From positions 331,102,581 to 331,166,580 of the forward strand of contig NC_058518.1 of the NCBI RefSeq assembly GCF_904849725.1: a DNA stretch of 64,000 nucleotides, given 5' to 3'. A model generated the notes under the pieces. The model worked only from the letters and a program-made list of their open reading frames with translations, was not told the origin of the DNA and did not search any database. A program made the translations under genes and the position numbers. The DNA is from Hordeum vulgare subsp. vulgare (Eukaryota > Streptophyta > Magnoliopsida > Poales > Poaceae). This document shows positions 32,962-45,037 of the stretch, piece by piece; the stretch's first letter is position 1; each line of letters starts with the position of its first letter.

Positions 32962-34202
32962 AGGTTCATGCGTAGATGTCTTCTCGAGTAGAACACAAAA
33001 GGTTTTGTGGGCATTGATGTGCGTTTTGCTGCCCTCCTTAGTCTTTTCTTGATTCCGCGGTATTGTTGGATTGAAGCGGCTTGGACCGACATTACTCGTA
33101 CGCTTACGAGAGACTGGTTTCATCGTTACGAGTAACCCCCTTTGCTCAAAGATGACTGGCAAGTGACGGTTTCTCCAACTTTAGTTGAATCGGATTTGAC
33201 CGAGGAGGTCCTTGGATGAGGTTAAATAGCAACTCATATATCTCCGTTGTGGTGTTTGCGTAAGTAAGATGCGATCCTACTAGATACCCTTGGTCACCAC
33301 GTAAAACATGCAACAACAAAATTAGAGGACGTCTAACTTGTTTTTGCAGGGTATGATTGTGATGTGATATGGCCAATGATGTGATGTGATATATTGGATG
33401 TATGAGATGATCATGTTGTAATAGAAATATCGACTTGCACGTCGATGGTACGGCAACCGGCAGGAGCCATAGGGTTGTCTTTATACTAACATATGTGCTT
33501 GCAGATGCGTTTACTATTTTGCTAGGATGTAGCTTTAGTAGTAATAGCATAAGTAGCACGACAACCCCGATGGCAACACGTTGATGGATGATCATGGTGT
33601 GGCGCCGGTGACAAGAAGATCGTGCCGGTGCTTTGGTGATGGAGATCAAGAAGCACGTGATGATGGCCATATCATGTCACTTATGAATTGCATGTGATGT
33701 TAATCCTTTTATGCACCTTATTTTTCTTAGAACGACGGTAGCATTATAAGGTGATCTCTCACTAAAATTTCAAGACGAAATTGTGTTCTCCCCGACTGTG
33801 CACCGTTGCTACAGTTCGTCGTTTCGAGACACCACGTGATGATCGGGTGTGATAGACTCAACGTTCACATACAACGGGTGCAAAACAGTTGCGCACGCGG
33901 AACACTCGGGTTAAGCTTGACGAGCCTAGCATGTGCAGACATGGCCTCGGAACACATGAGACCAAAAGGTCGATCATGAATCATATAGCTGATATGATTA
34001 GCATAGGGATGCTTACCACTGAAACTACTCTCGACTCACGTGATGATCGGACTTGGGATAGTGTAAGTGGATCATGAACCACTCAAATGACTAGAGAGAT
34101 GTACTTTTTGAGTGGGAGCTTAGCATATAATTTGATTAAGTTGAACTCTAATTATCTTGAACATAGTCTAAGTCCACTTTGAATGTATTTGTGTTGTAGA
34201 TC
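32962..34202 (+). other. BARE untranslated leader
   Basis: About 1.24 kb between primer site and gag, without a recognisable gene. The inverted relative is at 46013-47210. Confidence 0.75.
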
Positions 34203-34742
34203 ATGGCTCACGCAAGTGTCATCCTGAATTTTAATACGTTCCTAGAGAAAGCTAAGTTGAAAGATGATGGAAGCAACTTTGTAGACTGGGCTCGTAATCT
34301 TAAGCTAATCTTACAAGCTGGAAAGAAAGATTATGTCCTTAATGCTGCGCTAGGAGATGAACCACCCGCTACGGCTGATCAGGATGTTAAGAACGCTTGG
34401 TTAGCACGTAAGGAGGACTACTCAATAGTTCAATGTGCAGTCTTCTATGGCTTAGAACCGGGACTTCAACGTCGCTTTGAGCGTCATGGAGCATTTGAGA
34501 TGTTCCAGGAGTTGAAGTTTATCTTTCAGAAGAACGCCCGGATCGAGAGGTATGAGACCTCCGATAAATTCTATGCTTGCAAGATGGAGGAAAACTCGTC
34601 TGTCAGTGAACATGTGCTCAAAATGTCTGGGTACTCAAATCGTCTAGCTGAACTGGGGATTGAACTCCCGCAAGAAGCTATCACTGACAGAATCCTTCAA
34701 TCACTGCCGCCAAGCTATAAAGGCTTTGTGTTGAACTACAAA
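34203..34742 (+). pseudogene. gag: BARE gag N-terminal part
   Basis: ATG at 34203 opens a frame with FLEKAKLKDDGSNFVDWARN near residues 12-31, then VQCAVFYGLEPGLQRRFE, FKLKFIFQKNA-like text and LPQEAITDRILQSLPPSYKG. This is the capsid domain of Copia gag, which assembles the particle. The sequence is open for 180 codons until an A triplet at 34740-34742. The minus-strand relative has two A bases at the matching place (near 45480). The extra A shifts the rest of gag and all of pol into another frame; the original frame then runs to a stop near 34805. So this copy cannot make a full Gag without a frameshift. Confidence 0.85.
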
Positions 34743-34743
34743 C

Positions 34744-37700
34744 ATGCAAGGGATGAACAAGTCTCCCGGCGAGTTGTTTGCGATGCTGAAAGTCGCAGAG
34801 TCTGAACTCCGTAAAGAGCATCAAGTGTTGATGGTGAGCAAGACCACTAGTTTCAAGAGAAACGGCAAAGGCAAGAAGGGCAATTCGAAGAAGAGCGGCA
34901 AGCCTGTTGCCAATCCGCTGAAGAAACCCAAGGCTGGACCTAAGCCTGAAATAGAGTGCTTCTATTGCAAGGGTATGGGTCACTGGAAGCGCAATTGCCC
35001 CAAGTATCTGGCAGATAAGAAGGCGGGCAAGGAAAAATCAGGTATATTTGATATACATGTTATTGATGTGTACTTAACCGGCTCTCGTAGTAGTGCCTGG
35101 GTATTCGATACCGGTTCTGTTGCTCACATTTGCAACTCGAAGCAGGAATTGTGGGATAGACGAAGGCTGGCGAAATACGAAGTGACGATGCGCGTAGGAA
35201 ACGGTTCCAAGGTTGATGCAATCGCCGTCGGCACAGTGTCACTTCAACTACCATCGGGATTAGTGATGAACTTAAATCATTGTTATTTAGTGCCTGCGTT
35301 GAGCATGAACATTATATCTGGATCTTGTTTATTGCGAGACGGTTACTCTTTTAAGTCTGAGAATAATGGTTGTTCTATTTCTATGAGTAACATCTTTTAT
35401 GGTCATGCACCGAATGTGAGAGGATTGTTCATATTGAATCTTGATAGAGATACGCATATACATAACATTGAGACCAAAAGAGTTAGAGTAAACAATGATA
35501 GCGCCATATTTTTGTGGCACTGCCGCTTGGGTCATATTGGTGTAAAGCGCATGAAGAAACTCCATGCTGATGGACTTTTGGAGTCACTTGACTTTGATTC
35601 ACTTGACACGTGCGAACCATGCCTCATGGGCAAGATGACTAAGACTCCGTTCTCCGGAACAATGGAGCGTGCAAGTGACTTGTTGGAAATCATACATACC
35701 GATGTGTGTGGTCCAATGAGCGTGGAGGCACGCGGCGGATATCGTTATTTTCTCACCTTCACTGACGATCTAAGTAGATATGGTTATGTCTACTTGATGA
35801 AGCACAAGTCTGAAACATTTGAAAAGTTCAAGCAATTTCAGAGTGAAGTGGAAAATCATCGTAACAAGAAGATCAAGTTCCTACGGTCTGATCGTGGGGG
35901 TGAATATCTGAGTTTCGAGTTTGGTACTCACTTAAGACAATGTGGAATTGTTTCGCAGTTAACACCGCCTGGAACACCACAGCGTAATGGTGTGTCCGAA
36001 CGTCGTAATCGTACTTTATTAGAAATGGTGCGATCTATGATGTCTCTTACTGATTTGCCGTTATCACTTTGGGGTTATGCATTAGAAACAGCTGCATTCA
36101 CTTTAAATAGGGCACCATCGAAATCCGTTGAGACGACACCATACGAACTGTGGTATGGCAAAAGGCCAAAGTTGTCGTTTCTTAAAGTTTGGGGATGTGA
36201 TGCTTATGTCAAAAAGCTTCAGCCTGAAAAGCTGGAACCCAAAGCGGAAAAGTGCGTCTTCATAGGTTACCCAAAAGAGACAGTTGGGTACAACTTCTAT
36301 CTCAAATCCGAGGGCAAAGTGTTTGTTGCGAAGAACGGAACTTTTCTCGAGAAGGAGTTTCTCTCGAGAGAATTGAGTGGGAGGAAGATAGAACTTGACG
36401 AGGTTGTCGAACCCCTCATCCCTCTGGATGGTGGCGCAGGGCAAGGGGAAACCTCTGTCATTGCGACGCCGGTTGAGGAGGAAGTTAATGATGATGATCA
36501 TGAAACTCCAGTTCAAGTTTCTGTTGAACCACGCAGGTCGACGAGATCACGCGCTGCTCCAGAGTGGTACGGTAATACCGTCTTATCAATCATGTTGTTA
36601 GACAACAATGAACCTGCAAATTATGAAGAAGCAATGGTGGGCCCAGATTCCAACAAATGGCTAGAAGCCATGAAATCCGAGATAGGATCCATGTATGAGA
36701 ACAAAGTGTGGACTTTGGAGATGCTGCCTGAGGGCCGCAAGGCTATTCAGAACAAATGGATCTTTAAGAAGAAGACGGACGCTGACGGTAATGTGACCGT
36801 TTGTAAAGCTCGACTTGTGGCAAAGGGTTTTTCACAAGTTCCAGGAATTGACTATGATGAGACTTTCTCTCCCGTAGCGATGCTTAAGTCCGTCAGAATC
36901 ATGTTAGCAATAGCTGCATTTTTCGATTATGAAATCTGGCAGATGGATGTCAAAACGGTGTTCCTTAACGGTTTCCTTAAGGAAGAGTTGTATATGATGC
37001 AACCCGAAGGTTTTGTCGATCCTAAAAATGCTGACAAGGTGTGCAAGCTCCAGCGATCCATTTATGGACTGGTGCAAGCATCTCGGAGTTGGAACAAACG
37101 CTTTGATGAGGTGATCAAAGCATTTGGGTTTATACAAGTGGTTGGAGAATCTTGTATTTACAAGAAAGTGAGTGGGAGCTCTGTGGCGTTTCTAATATTA
37201 TATGTGGATGACACATTACTGATTGGAAACAACGTAGAGCTTTTGGAAAGAATAAAAGGTTACTTGAATGAAAGTTTCTCTATGAAGGACCTAGGAGAAG
37301 CTGCTTACATTCTAGGCATTAAGATCTATAGGGATAGATCAAAACGCCTGATAGGACTTTCACAAAGCACATACCTTGATAAAGTTTTGAAGAGGTTCAA
37401 AATGGAACAGTCCAAGAAAGGGTTCTTGCCTGTGTTACAAGGTACGAGATTGAGTAAGACTCAGTGCCCAGCAACTGATGAAGATAGAGAGCATATGCGC
37501 TCCGTCCCCTATGCTTCAGCCATAGGCTCTATCATGTATGCAATGCTGTGCACTAGACCGGATGTTAGCCTGGCCATAAGTATGGCAGGTAGGTTCCAGA
37601 GTAATCCAGGAGTGGATCACTGGACGGCGGTCAAGAATATCCTGAAGTACCTGAAAAGGACTAAGGAGATGTTTCTCGTGTATGGAGGTGACGAAGAGCT

Positions 37701-38184
37701 TGCCGTAAAAGGTTACGTCGATGCAAGCTTTGACACAGATCCGGACGACTCTAAGTCGCAAACCGGATACGTATTTATTCTTAATGGGGGTGCAGTAAGC
37801 TGGTGCAGTTCCAAGCAAAGCGTCGTAGCAGATTCTACATGTGAAGCGGAGTACATGGCTGCCTCGGAGGCGGCTAAGGAGGGTGTCTGGATGAAGCAGT
37901 TCATGACGGATCTTGGAGTGGTGCCAAGTGCACTGGATCCAATAACCTTGTTCTATGACAACACTGGTGCCATTGCCTTAGCAAAGGAACCAAGGTTTCA
38001 CAAGAAGACCAGACACATCAAACGACGCTTCAACCTCATCCGCGACTACGTCGAGGAGGAGGACGTAAATATATGCAAAGTGCACACGGATCTGAATGTA
38101 GCAGACCCGCTGACTAAGCCTCTTCCACGGCCAAAACATGATCGACACCAGAACTGTATGGGTGTTAGATTTATTACAATGTAA
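34744..38184 (+). CDS. pol: BARE polyprotein: NC end, PR, IN, RT, RNase H
   Basis: The open frame is 1146 codons. Visible features, in order: zinc knuckle CFYCKGMGHWKRNC (residues 72-85); protease FDTGS (121-125); integrase HCRLGH (259-264) with CEPC (290-293) and catalytic D320, D383 and E419, exactly the D-D-35-E spacing. Next come reverse transcriptase MDVKTVFLNG (734-743), YVDD (820-823), and RNase H VDASFDTD (992-999) with CEAEYMAASEAAKEG and ADPLTKPLP near the end. The set acts in particle maturation, reverse transcription and integration. The ATG at 34744 is an internal codon of gag, not a natural start; the natural one is 34203, separated by a one-base insertion. No stop interrupts the frame. 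Confidence 0.93.
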   Translation: MQGMNKSPGELFAMLKVAESELRKEHQVLMVSKTTSFKRNGKGKKGNSKKSGKPVANPLKKPKAGPKPEIECFYCKGMGHWKRNCPKYLADKKAGKEKSGIFDIHVIDVYLTGSRSSAWVFDTGSVAHICNSKQELWDRRRLAKYEVTMRVGNGSKVDAIAVGTVSLQLPSGLVMNLNHCYLVPALSMNIISGSCLLRDGYSFKSENNGCSISMSNIFYGHAPNVRGLFILNLDRDTHIHNIETKRVRVNNDSAIFLWHCRLGHIGVKRMKKLHADGLLESLDFDSLDTCEPCLMGKMTKTPFSGTMERASDLLEIIHTDVCGPMSVEARGGYRYFLTFTDDLSRYGYVYLMKHKSETFEKFKQFQSEVENHRNKKIKFLRSDRGGEYLSFEFGTHLRQCGIVSQLTPPGTPQRNGVSERRNRTLLEMVRSMMSLTDLPLSLWGYALETAAFTLNRAPSKSVETTPYELWYGKRPKLSFLKVWGCDAYVKKLQPEKLEPKAEKCVFIGYPKETVGYNFYLKSEGKVFVAKNGTFLEKEFLSRELSGRKIELDEVVEPLIPLDGGAGQGETSVIATPVEEEVNDDDHETPVQVSVEPRRSTRSRAAPEWYGNTVLSIMLLDNNEPANYEEAMVGPDSNKWLEAMKSEIGSMYENKVWTLEMLPEGRKAIQNKWIFKKKTDADGNVTVCKARLVAKGFSQVPGIDYDETFSPVAMLKSVRIMLAIAAFFDYEIWQMDVKTVFLNGFLKEELYMMQPEGFVDPKNADKVCKLQRSIYGLVQASRSWNKRFDEVIKAFGFIQVVGESCIYKKVSGSSVAFLILYVDDTLLIGNNVELLERIKGYLNESFSMKDLGEAAYILGIKIYRDRSKRLIGLSQSTYLDKVLKRFKMEQSKKGFLPVLQGTRLSKTQCPATDEDREHMRSVPYASAIGSIMYAMLCTRPDVSLAISMAGRFQSNPGVDHWTAVKNILKYLKRTKEMFLVYGGDEELAVKGYVDASFDTDPDDSKSQTGYVFILNGGAVSWCSSKQSVVADSTCEAEYMAASEAAKEGVWMKQFMTDLGVVPSALDPITLFYDNTGAIALAKEPRFHKKTRHIKRRFNLIRDYVEEEDVNICKVHTDLNVADPLTKPLPRPKHDRHQNCMGVRFITM

Positions 38185-38220
38185 TTCACATGGTGATGTG
38201 AGGGCTAGATTATTGACTCT

Positions 38221-38236
38221 AGTGCAAGTGGGAGAC
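38221..38236 (+). promoter_or_regulatory. BARE polypurine tract
   Basis: AGTGCAAGTGGGAGAC directly precedes the 3' LTR at 38237. Confidence 0.8.
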
Positions 38237-40063
38237 TGTTGGAATTATGCCCTAGAGGCAATAATAAATGTATAGTTATTATTATAATTCCTGTATCAAG
38301 ATAATAGTTCATTATCCATGCTATAATTGTATTGAATGAAGACTCATTTACATGTGTGGATACATAGACAAAACACCGTCCCTAGCATGCCTCTAGTTGG
38401 CTAGCCAGTTGATCGATGATAGTCAGTGTCTTCTGATTATGAACAAGGTGTTGTTGCTTGATAACTGGATCACGTCATTGGGAGAATCACGTGATGGACT
38501 AGACCCAAACTAATAGACGTAGCATGTTGATCGTGTCATTTTGTTGCTACTGTTTTCTGCGTGTCAAGTATTTATTCCTATGACCATGAGATCATATAAC
38601 TCACTGACACCGGAGGAATGCTTTGTGTGTATCAAACGTCGCAACGTAACTGGGTGACTATAAAGATGCTCTACAGGTATCTCCGAAGGTGTTAGTTGAG
38701 TTAGTATGGATCAAGACTGGGATTTTTCACTCCGTGTGACGGAGAGGTATCTCAGGGCCCACTCGGTAATACAACATCACACACAAGCCTTGCAAGCAAT
38801 GTAACTTAGTGTAAGTTGCGGGATCTTGTATTACGGAACGAGTAAAGAGACTTGCCGGTAAACGAGGTTGAAATAGGTATACGGATACTGACGATCGAAT
38901 CTCGGGCAAGGAACATACCGAAGGACAAAGGGAATGACATACGGGATTATACGAATCCTTGGCACTGAGGTTCAAACGATAAGATCTTCGTAGAATATGT
39001 AGGATCCAATATGGGCATCCAGGTCCCGCTGTTGGATATTGACCGAGGAGTCTCTCAGGTCATGTCTACATAGTTCTCGAACCCGCAGGGTCTGCACACT
39101 TAAGGTTCGACGTTGTTTTATGCGTATTTGAGTTATATGGTTGGTTACCGAATGTTGTTCAGAGTCCCGGATGAGATCACGGACGTCACGAGGGTTTCCG
39201 GAATAGTCCGGAAACGAAGATTGATATATAGGATGACCTCATTTGATTACCGGAAGGTTTTCGGAGTTACCGGGAATGTACCGGGAATGACGAATGGGTT
39301 CCGGGAGTTCACCGGAGGGGGGCAACCCACTCCGGGGAAGACCATAGGCATTTGGGGGGGTCACACCAGCCCTTAGTGGGCTGGTGGGACAGCCCACCAA
39401 TCCCCTATGCGCCAAGAGAGAAAAAAATCAAAGGAAAGAAAAAAAAGGAAGAAGTGGGAAGGGGGAAGGACTCCCTCCCACCAAACCAAGTAGGACTCGG
39501 TTTGGGGGGGGGGGGAGAGTCCTCCCCCCTGGCTCGGCCGACCCCTTGGGGATCCCTTGGACCCCAAGGCAAGGTCCCCCTCCCTCCTCCTATATATATG
39601 GGGCTTTTAGGGCAGATTCGAGACGATTTTCTCACGGCTGCCCGACCACATACCTCCATAGTTTTTCCTCTAGATCGTGTTTCTGCGGAGCTCGGGCGGA
39701 GCCCTGCTGAGACAAGATCATCACCAACCTCCGGAGCGCCGTCACGCTGCCGGAGAACTCTTCTACCTCTCCGTCTCTCTTGCTGGATCAAGAAGGCCGA
39801 GATCATCGTCGAGCTGTACGTGTGCTGAACGCGGAGGTGCCGTCCGTTCGGTACTAGATCGTGGGACTGATCGCGGGATTGTTCGCGGGGCGGATCGAGG
39901 GACGTGAGGACGTTCCACTACATCAACCGCGTTCTATAACGCTTCTGCTGTACGATCTACAAGGGTACGTAGATCACTCATCCCCTCTCGTAGATGGACA
40001 TCACCATGATAGGTCTTCGTGCGCGTAGGAAAATTTTTGTTTCCCATGCGACGTTCCCCAACA
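38237..40063 (+). repeat. BARE 3' LTR
   Basis: It is 1827 bp, about 99% identical to the 5' LTR by eye, and is followed by CCAAG. A TATA stretch lies at 39591-39599. Confidence 0.97.
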
Positions 40064-40176
40064 CCAAGATCCACTAGGAACTTCCCAATCCAAACACCTT
40101 CCTTTGCGACTTCACAAGCCGCAATGTATTTGACCTCTCTTATGGAGTCAACCACCGTATCTTGCTTGGAACTCGT
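40064..40176 (-). pseudogene. Copia RNase H middle piece
   Basis: This small island of the minus-strand Copia host is squeezed between two insertions. The first five bases are the second CCAAG copy and the last five (40172-40176) are one CTCGT copy. It reads SKQDTVVDS, EVKYIAACEVAKEGVWIGKF, the RNase H stretch that joins 49035 onward to 31124 downward. Confidence 0.85.
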
Positions 40177-41985
40177 TGTTGGGGAACGTTGCATGGGAAA
40201 CAAAAAATTTCCTACGCACATGAAGACCTATCATGGTGATGTTCATCTACGAGAGGGAGATTGGATCCACATACCCTTGTAGATCGCTAAGCGGGAAGCG
40301 TTGAGAAACACGACTAATGTAGTGGTACAACTTCGTGATCCAAATCACCGTCGCCCCAAGATCCGTCCCACGATCCATTTCGATCTAACGTCGAATGGAC
40401 GGCACCTTCGCATTCCGCACACGTACAGCTCGATGACGATCTCGGCCTTCTTGATCCAGCAAGAGAGACGGAGAAGTAGATGAGTTCTCTGGCAGCGTGA
40501 CAGCGCGCCGGTGGTGGTGATGATCTACTCCTGCAGGGTTCCGCCCGAGCTCCGCAGAAATCCGATCTAGAGGAAGAACTACGTGGTATAGGTTTGAGTT
40601 GCACGTGGCAAAGTTGTGTCTCAAAAAGCCCTAAAACCACCAATATATATAGGAGGAGGGGAGGGGCTAGCCTTGGGGCTCAAGGGAGCCCCAAGGGCGC
40701 CGGCAAGAGAAGGTGGTGGACTCCCACCCCAATTCCGTTTGGGGGAAGGAGTCCACTCTCCTTCCCACCTCCCTCTTTCCTTGTTTTTTCTTTTCCTTTG
40801 GTTTTTTCCACTTGTGGCACCATAGCCCTCTTGGGCTGGCCTCACCAGCCTACTAAGGGATGGTGCGCCATCCTAGGGTTACTGGGCTCACTCCCAGGTC
40901 GGTGGGCCCCACCCGGTGAATACCTAGAACCCATTCGTCACTCCCGGTTCACTGCCGGTAATGCCCGAAAACTTTCCGGTGACCAAATGAAACCATTCTG
41001 TATATCAATGTTCGTTTCTGAACCATTCCGGAAACCCACGTGACGTCCGTGTTCTCATCTGGGACTCCGAACAACCTTTGGTCACCAACGCATATAACTC
41101 AACTATACTAAAACATCATCGAACCTTAAGTGTGCAGACCCTGCGGGTTCGAGAACTATGCAGACATGACCCGAGGCACTCCTCGGTCAATAACCAATAG
41201 CGGGACCTGGATGTCCATGTTGGATCCTACATATTCTACGAAGATCTTATCGGTTGTACCTCTGTGCCAAGGATTCATATAATCCCGTATAGCATTCCCT
41301 TTGTCTTTCGGTATGTTACTTGCCCGAGATTTGATCGTCGGTATCCCTATACCTATTTCAATCTCGTTACCGGCAAGTATCTTTACTCGTTCCGTAATAC
41401 AAGATCTCGTGACTTAGACTTGACTCACATTGCTTGCAAGGCTTGTATGTGATGTTGTATTACCGAGTGGGCCCCGAGATACCTCTCCATCACACGGAGT
41501 GACAATCCTAGTTTTCATCCATGCTAACTCAACGGACACCTTCAGAGATAATTGTAGAGCACCTTTATAGTCACCCAGTAACGTTGTGATGTTTGATACA
41601 CACAAGGTATTCCTCCGGTGTCAGTGAGTTAGATGATCTCATGGTCATAGGAATGTATACTTCACACGTAGAAAACAATAGCAACAAAATGACACGATCA
41701 CATGCTACGTTCATAGTTTGGGTCTAATCCATCACATGATTCTCCTAATGATGTGATCCAGTTATCAAGTGACAACACTTGCGTATGGTCAAAAAACCTT
41801 AATCATCCTTGATCAACTAGCTAGCCAACTAGAGGCTTGCTAGGGATATTGTTTTGTCTATATATGCACACATGTATCTATGCTTTCATTCAATACAATT
41901 ATAGCATGGATAATAAACGATTATCTTGAAACAGGAAATATAATAATAACTATTTTATCATTGCCTCTAGGGCATATTTCCAACA
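40177..41985 (-). repeat. BARE-clade 3' LTR, minus strand
   Basis: On the plus strand it reads TGTTGGGGAACG...TTTCCAACA, the inverted form of TGTTGGAAAT...CCCCAACA. A TATA-like stretch is at 40643-40651. Confidence 0.92.
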
Positions 41986-42000
41986 GTCTCTCACTTTCAC
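41986..42000 (-). promoter_or_regulatory. Polypurine tract, minus-strand BARE-clade element
   Basis: The minus strand reads GTGAAAGTGAGAGAC just before the 3' LTR. Confidence 0.7.
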
Positions 42001-42037
42001 TAGAGTCAATAATCTAGTCCTCACATTGCTATGCGAT

Positions 42038-43546
42038 TTACATTGGAATGAATCTAACACCCATACAATTCTGGTGTTGATCATGCTTCGCTCGTGGAAG
42101 AGGTTTAGTCAGTGGATCTGCTACATTTAGATCCGTGTGGAATTTGCAAATATTTACGTCCTCTCCTTCGACGTAGTCGCGGATGAGGTTGAAGCGTCGT
42201 TTGATGTGTCTGGTCTTCTTGTGAAACCTTGGTTCCTTGTCTAAAGCAATGGCACAAGTGTTGTCACAGAACAGAGTTATTAGATTTAGTGCGCTCGGCA
42301 CAACTCCAAGATCCGTCATGAACTGCTTCATCCAGACACCCTCCTTAGCTGCCTCCGAGGCAGCCATGTACTCCGCTTCACATGTAGAATCTGCTACGAC
42401 GCTTTGCTTGGAACTGCACCAGCTTACCGCACCCCCATTAAGAATAAATACGTATCCGGTTTGAGACTTAGAGTCATCCGGATCAGTGTCAAAACTTGTG
42501 TCGACGTAACCCTTTACGACGAGCTCTTCGTCACCTCCATAAACGAGAAAACTTAGTCCTTTTTAGGTACATCAGAATATTCTTGATCGTCGTCCAGTGA
42601 TCCATTCCTGGATTACTTTGAAACCTGCCTGCCATACTTATGGCCAGGCTGACATCCGGTCTAGTGCACAACATTGCATACATGATAGACCCTATGGCTG
42701 AAGCATAGGGGACGGTACTCATCTTTTCTCTACCTTCCACAGTTACTGGACATTGAGTCTTACTCAACTTTATACCTTGTAACACTGGCAAGAACACCTT
42801 CTTGGACTGTTCCATTTTGAACTTCTTCAAAACTTTATCAAGGTATGTGCTTTGTGAAAGTCCTATCAGGCGCCTCGATCTATCCCTATAGATCTTAATG
42901 CCTAGAATGTAAGCAGCTTCTCCTAGGTCCTTCATAAAAAACATTTGTTCAAGTAATCTTTTATGCTCTCTAAAACCTCAACATTGTTTCCAATCAACAA
43001 TATGTCATCCACATATAATATTAGAAATGCCAGAGATCTCCCACTCACTTTCTTGTAAATACAAGATTCTCCAACAACTTGTATAAACCCAAATGCTTTG
43101 ATCACCTCATCAAAGCGCCTATTCCAACTCCGAGATGCTTGCACGAGTCCATAAATGGATCGCTAGAGCTTGCATACTTTGTTAGCATTCTTTGGATCGA
43201 CAAAACCTTCGGGTTGCATCATATAAAACTCTTCCTTAAGAAAACCGTTAAGGAACGCAGTTTTGACATCCATCTGCGAGATTTCATAATCGAAAAATGC
43301 AGCTATTGCTAACATGATTCGGACGGACTTAAGCATCGCTACCGGTGAGAACGTCTCATCGTAGTCAACTCCTTGAACTTGTGAAAAACCCTTTGCCACA
43401 AGTCGAGCTTTATAAACGGTTACATTATCGTCCGCGTTCGTCTTCTTCTTAAAGATCCATTTGTTCTGAATAGCCTTGCGACCTTCAGGTAATACTTCCA
43501 AAGTCCACACTTTGTTTTCATACATAGATCCTATCTCGGACTTCAT
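42038..43546 (-). pseudogene. BARE-clade RT and RNase H, broken
   Basis: Four frames read as one protein. 43546-43163 holds the start of reverse transcriptase (NKWIFKKKTNADDN, MDVKTAFLNGF). 43144-42932 holds ILYVDDILLIGNN with the YVDD active site. 42944-42531 holds MKDLGEAAYILGIKIYRDRS and the connection region. 42367-42038 holds the end of RNase H (KEPRFHKKTRHIKRRF, VADPLTKPLPRAKH). Compared with the BARE copy, breaks lie near 43150, 42940 and 42370-42560. All parts keep good similarity, so decay is recent relative to the domain structure. Confidence 0.88.
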
Positions 43547-45036
43547 GGCCTCCAGCCATTTGTTGGAATCCAGGCCACCATTGCTTCTTCATAATTCGCA
43601 GGTTCATTGTTGTCTAACAACATGATTGATAAGACAGGATTACCGTACCACTCAGGAGCACTACGTGATCTTGTCGACCTGCGAGGTCCGATAGGAACTT
43701 GATCCAAAGCTTCATGATCATCATCATTAGCTTCATGCTCAACCTGCGTCGCTTCGACAGAGGTTTCCCCTGCCCTGCGCCACCATCTAGATGGAGAAGA
43801 GGTTCGACAACCTCATCAAGTTCTATCTTCCTCCCACTCAATTCTTTCGAGAGAAACTCCTTCTCGAGAAAAGCTCCGTTGTTAGCAACAAACACTTTGC
43901 CCTCGGATTTGAGATAGAAGGTGTACCCAACTATCTCCTTTGGGTAACCTATGAAGACGCACTATTCCGCTTTGGGTTCCAGCTTTTGAGGCTGAAGCTT
44001 TTTGACATAAGCATCACATCCCCAAACTTTAAGAAATGACAACTTTGGCCTCTTGCCCTACCACAGCTCGTATGGTGTCGTGTCAACGGATTTTGATGGT
44101 GCCCTATTTAAAGTGAATGCAGTTGTCTCTAATGCATAACCCCAAAATGATAACGGCAAATCAGTAAGAGACATCATAGATCACACCATTTCTAACAAAG
44201 TACGATTACAACGATCGGACACACCATTACGCTATGGTGTTCCATGGCGGTGTTAACTGTGAAACGATTCCACATTGTCTCAAGTGAGCACCAAACTCGA
44301 AACTCAGATATTCACCCCCACGATCAGAATGTAGGAACTTGATCTTCTTGTTATGATGATTTTCAACTTCACTCTGAAATTGCTTGAACTTCTCAAACGT
44401 TTCAGACTTGTGCTTCATTAAGTAGATATAACCATACCTACTCAAATCGTTAGTGAAGGTGAGAAAATAACGATATCCTCCGCACGCCTCCACACTCATT
44501 GGACCGCACACATCGGTATGTATGATCTCCAATAAGTCGCTTGCACGCTCCATTGTTCCGGAGAACGGAGTCTTAGTCATCTTTCCCATGAGGCATGGTT
44601 CACACGTGTCAAGTGATTCAAAATCAAGTGACTCCAACAGCCCATCAGAATGGAGTTTCTTCATGCGCTTTACACCAATATGACCTAAGCGACAGTGCCA
44701 CAAAAACTTGGCGCTATTATTGTTAACTCTACATCTTTTGGTCTCAGTGTTATGTATATGTGTGTCATCACAATCAAGATTCAATATGAACAATCCTCTC
44801 ACATTGGGTGCATGACCATAAAAGATATTACTCATAGAAATAGAACAACCATTATTCTCTGAATTAAACGAGTAACCGTCTCGCAATAGACAAGATCCAT
44901 ATATAATGTTCATTCTTAATGCAGGCACTAAATAAAAATTATTTAAGTTCATAACTAATCCTGATGGTAACTGAAGTGAGACTGTGTCGACGGCGATTGC
45001 ATCAACCTTGCAACCATTTCCCATGCACATCGTCAC
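43547..45036 (-). pseudogene. BARE-clade integrase and linker, broken
   Basis: The frame 45036-44227 carries the end of protease, then LWHCRLGHIGVKRMKKLH and CEPCLMGKM (the HHCC zinc site), HTDVCGPM and HSDRGGEYLSFEFG. It ends after LTPPW where the BARE copy continues to the catalytic Glu, so the integrase is cut in this copy. The downstream linker, rich in acidic residues, is at about 43895-43614 and 44040-43900 in other frames. Confidence 0.85.
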
Positions 45037-45037
45037 T

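Larger units (their letters stand above)
31125..40063 (+). mobile_element. BARE1/WIS-2-type Copia element, complete
   Basis: The element is 8939 bp with LTRs 31125-32946 and 38237-40063, both TGTTGGAATT...CCCCAACA, and CCAAG on both sides (31120-31124 and 40064-40068). Order: LTR, primer site, 1.25-kb leader, gag, protease, integrase, reverse transcriptase, RNase H, purine tract, LTR. By eye the LTRs differ at about 16 substitutions and a few small indels, near 1%. At the commonly used grass rate of 1.3e-8 per site per year this is a few hundred thousand years. It lies in the RNase H region of the minus-strand Copia host. The LTR text matches the BARE1/WIS/Angela group as I know it. Confidence 0.97.
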
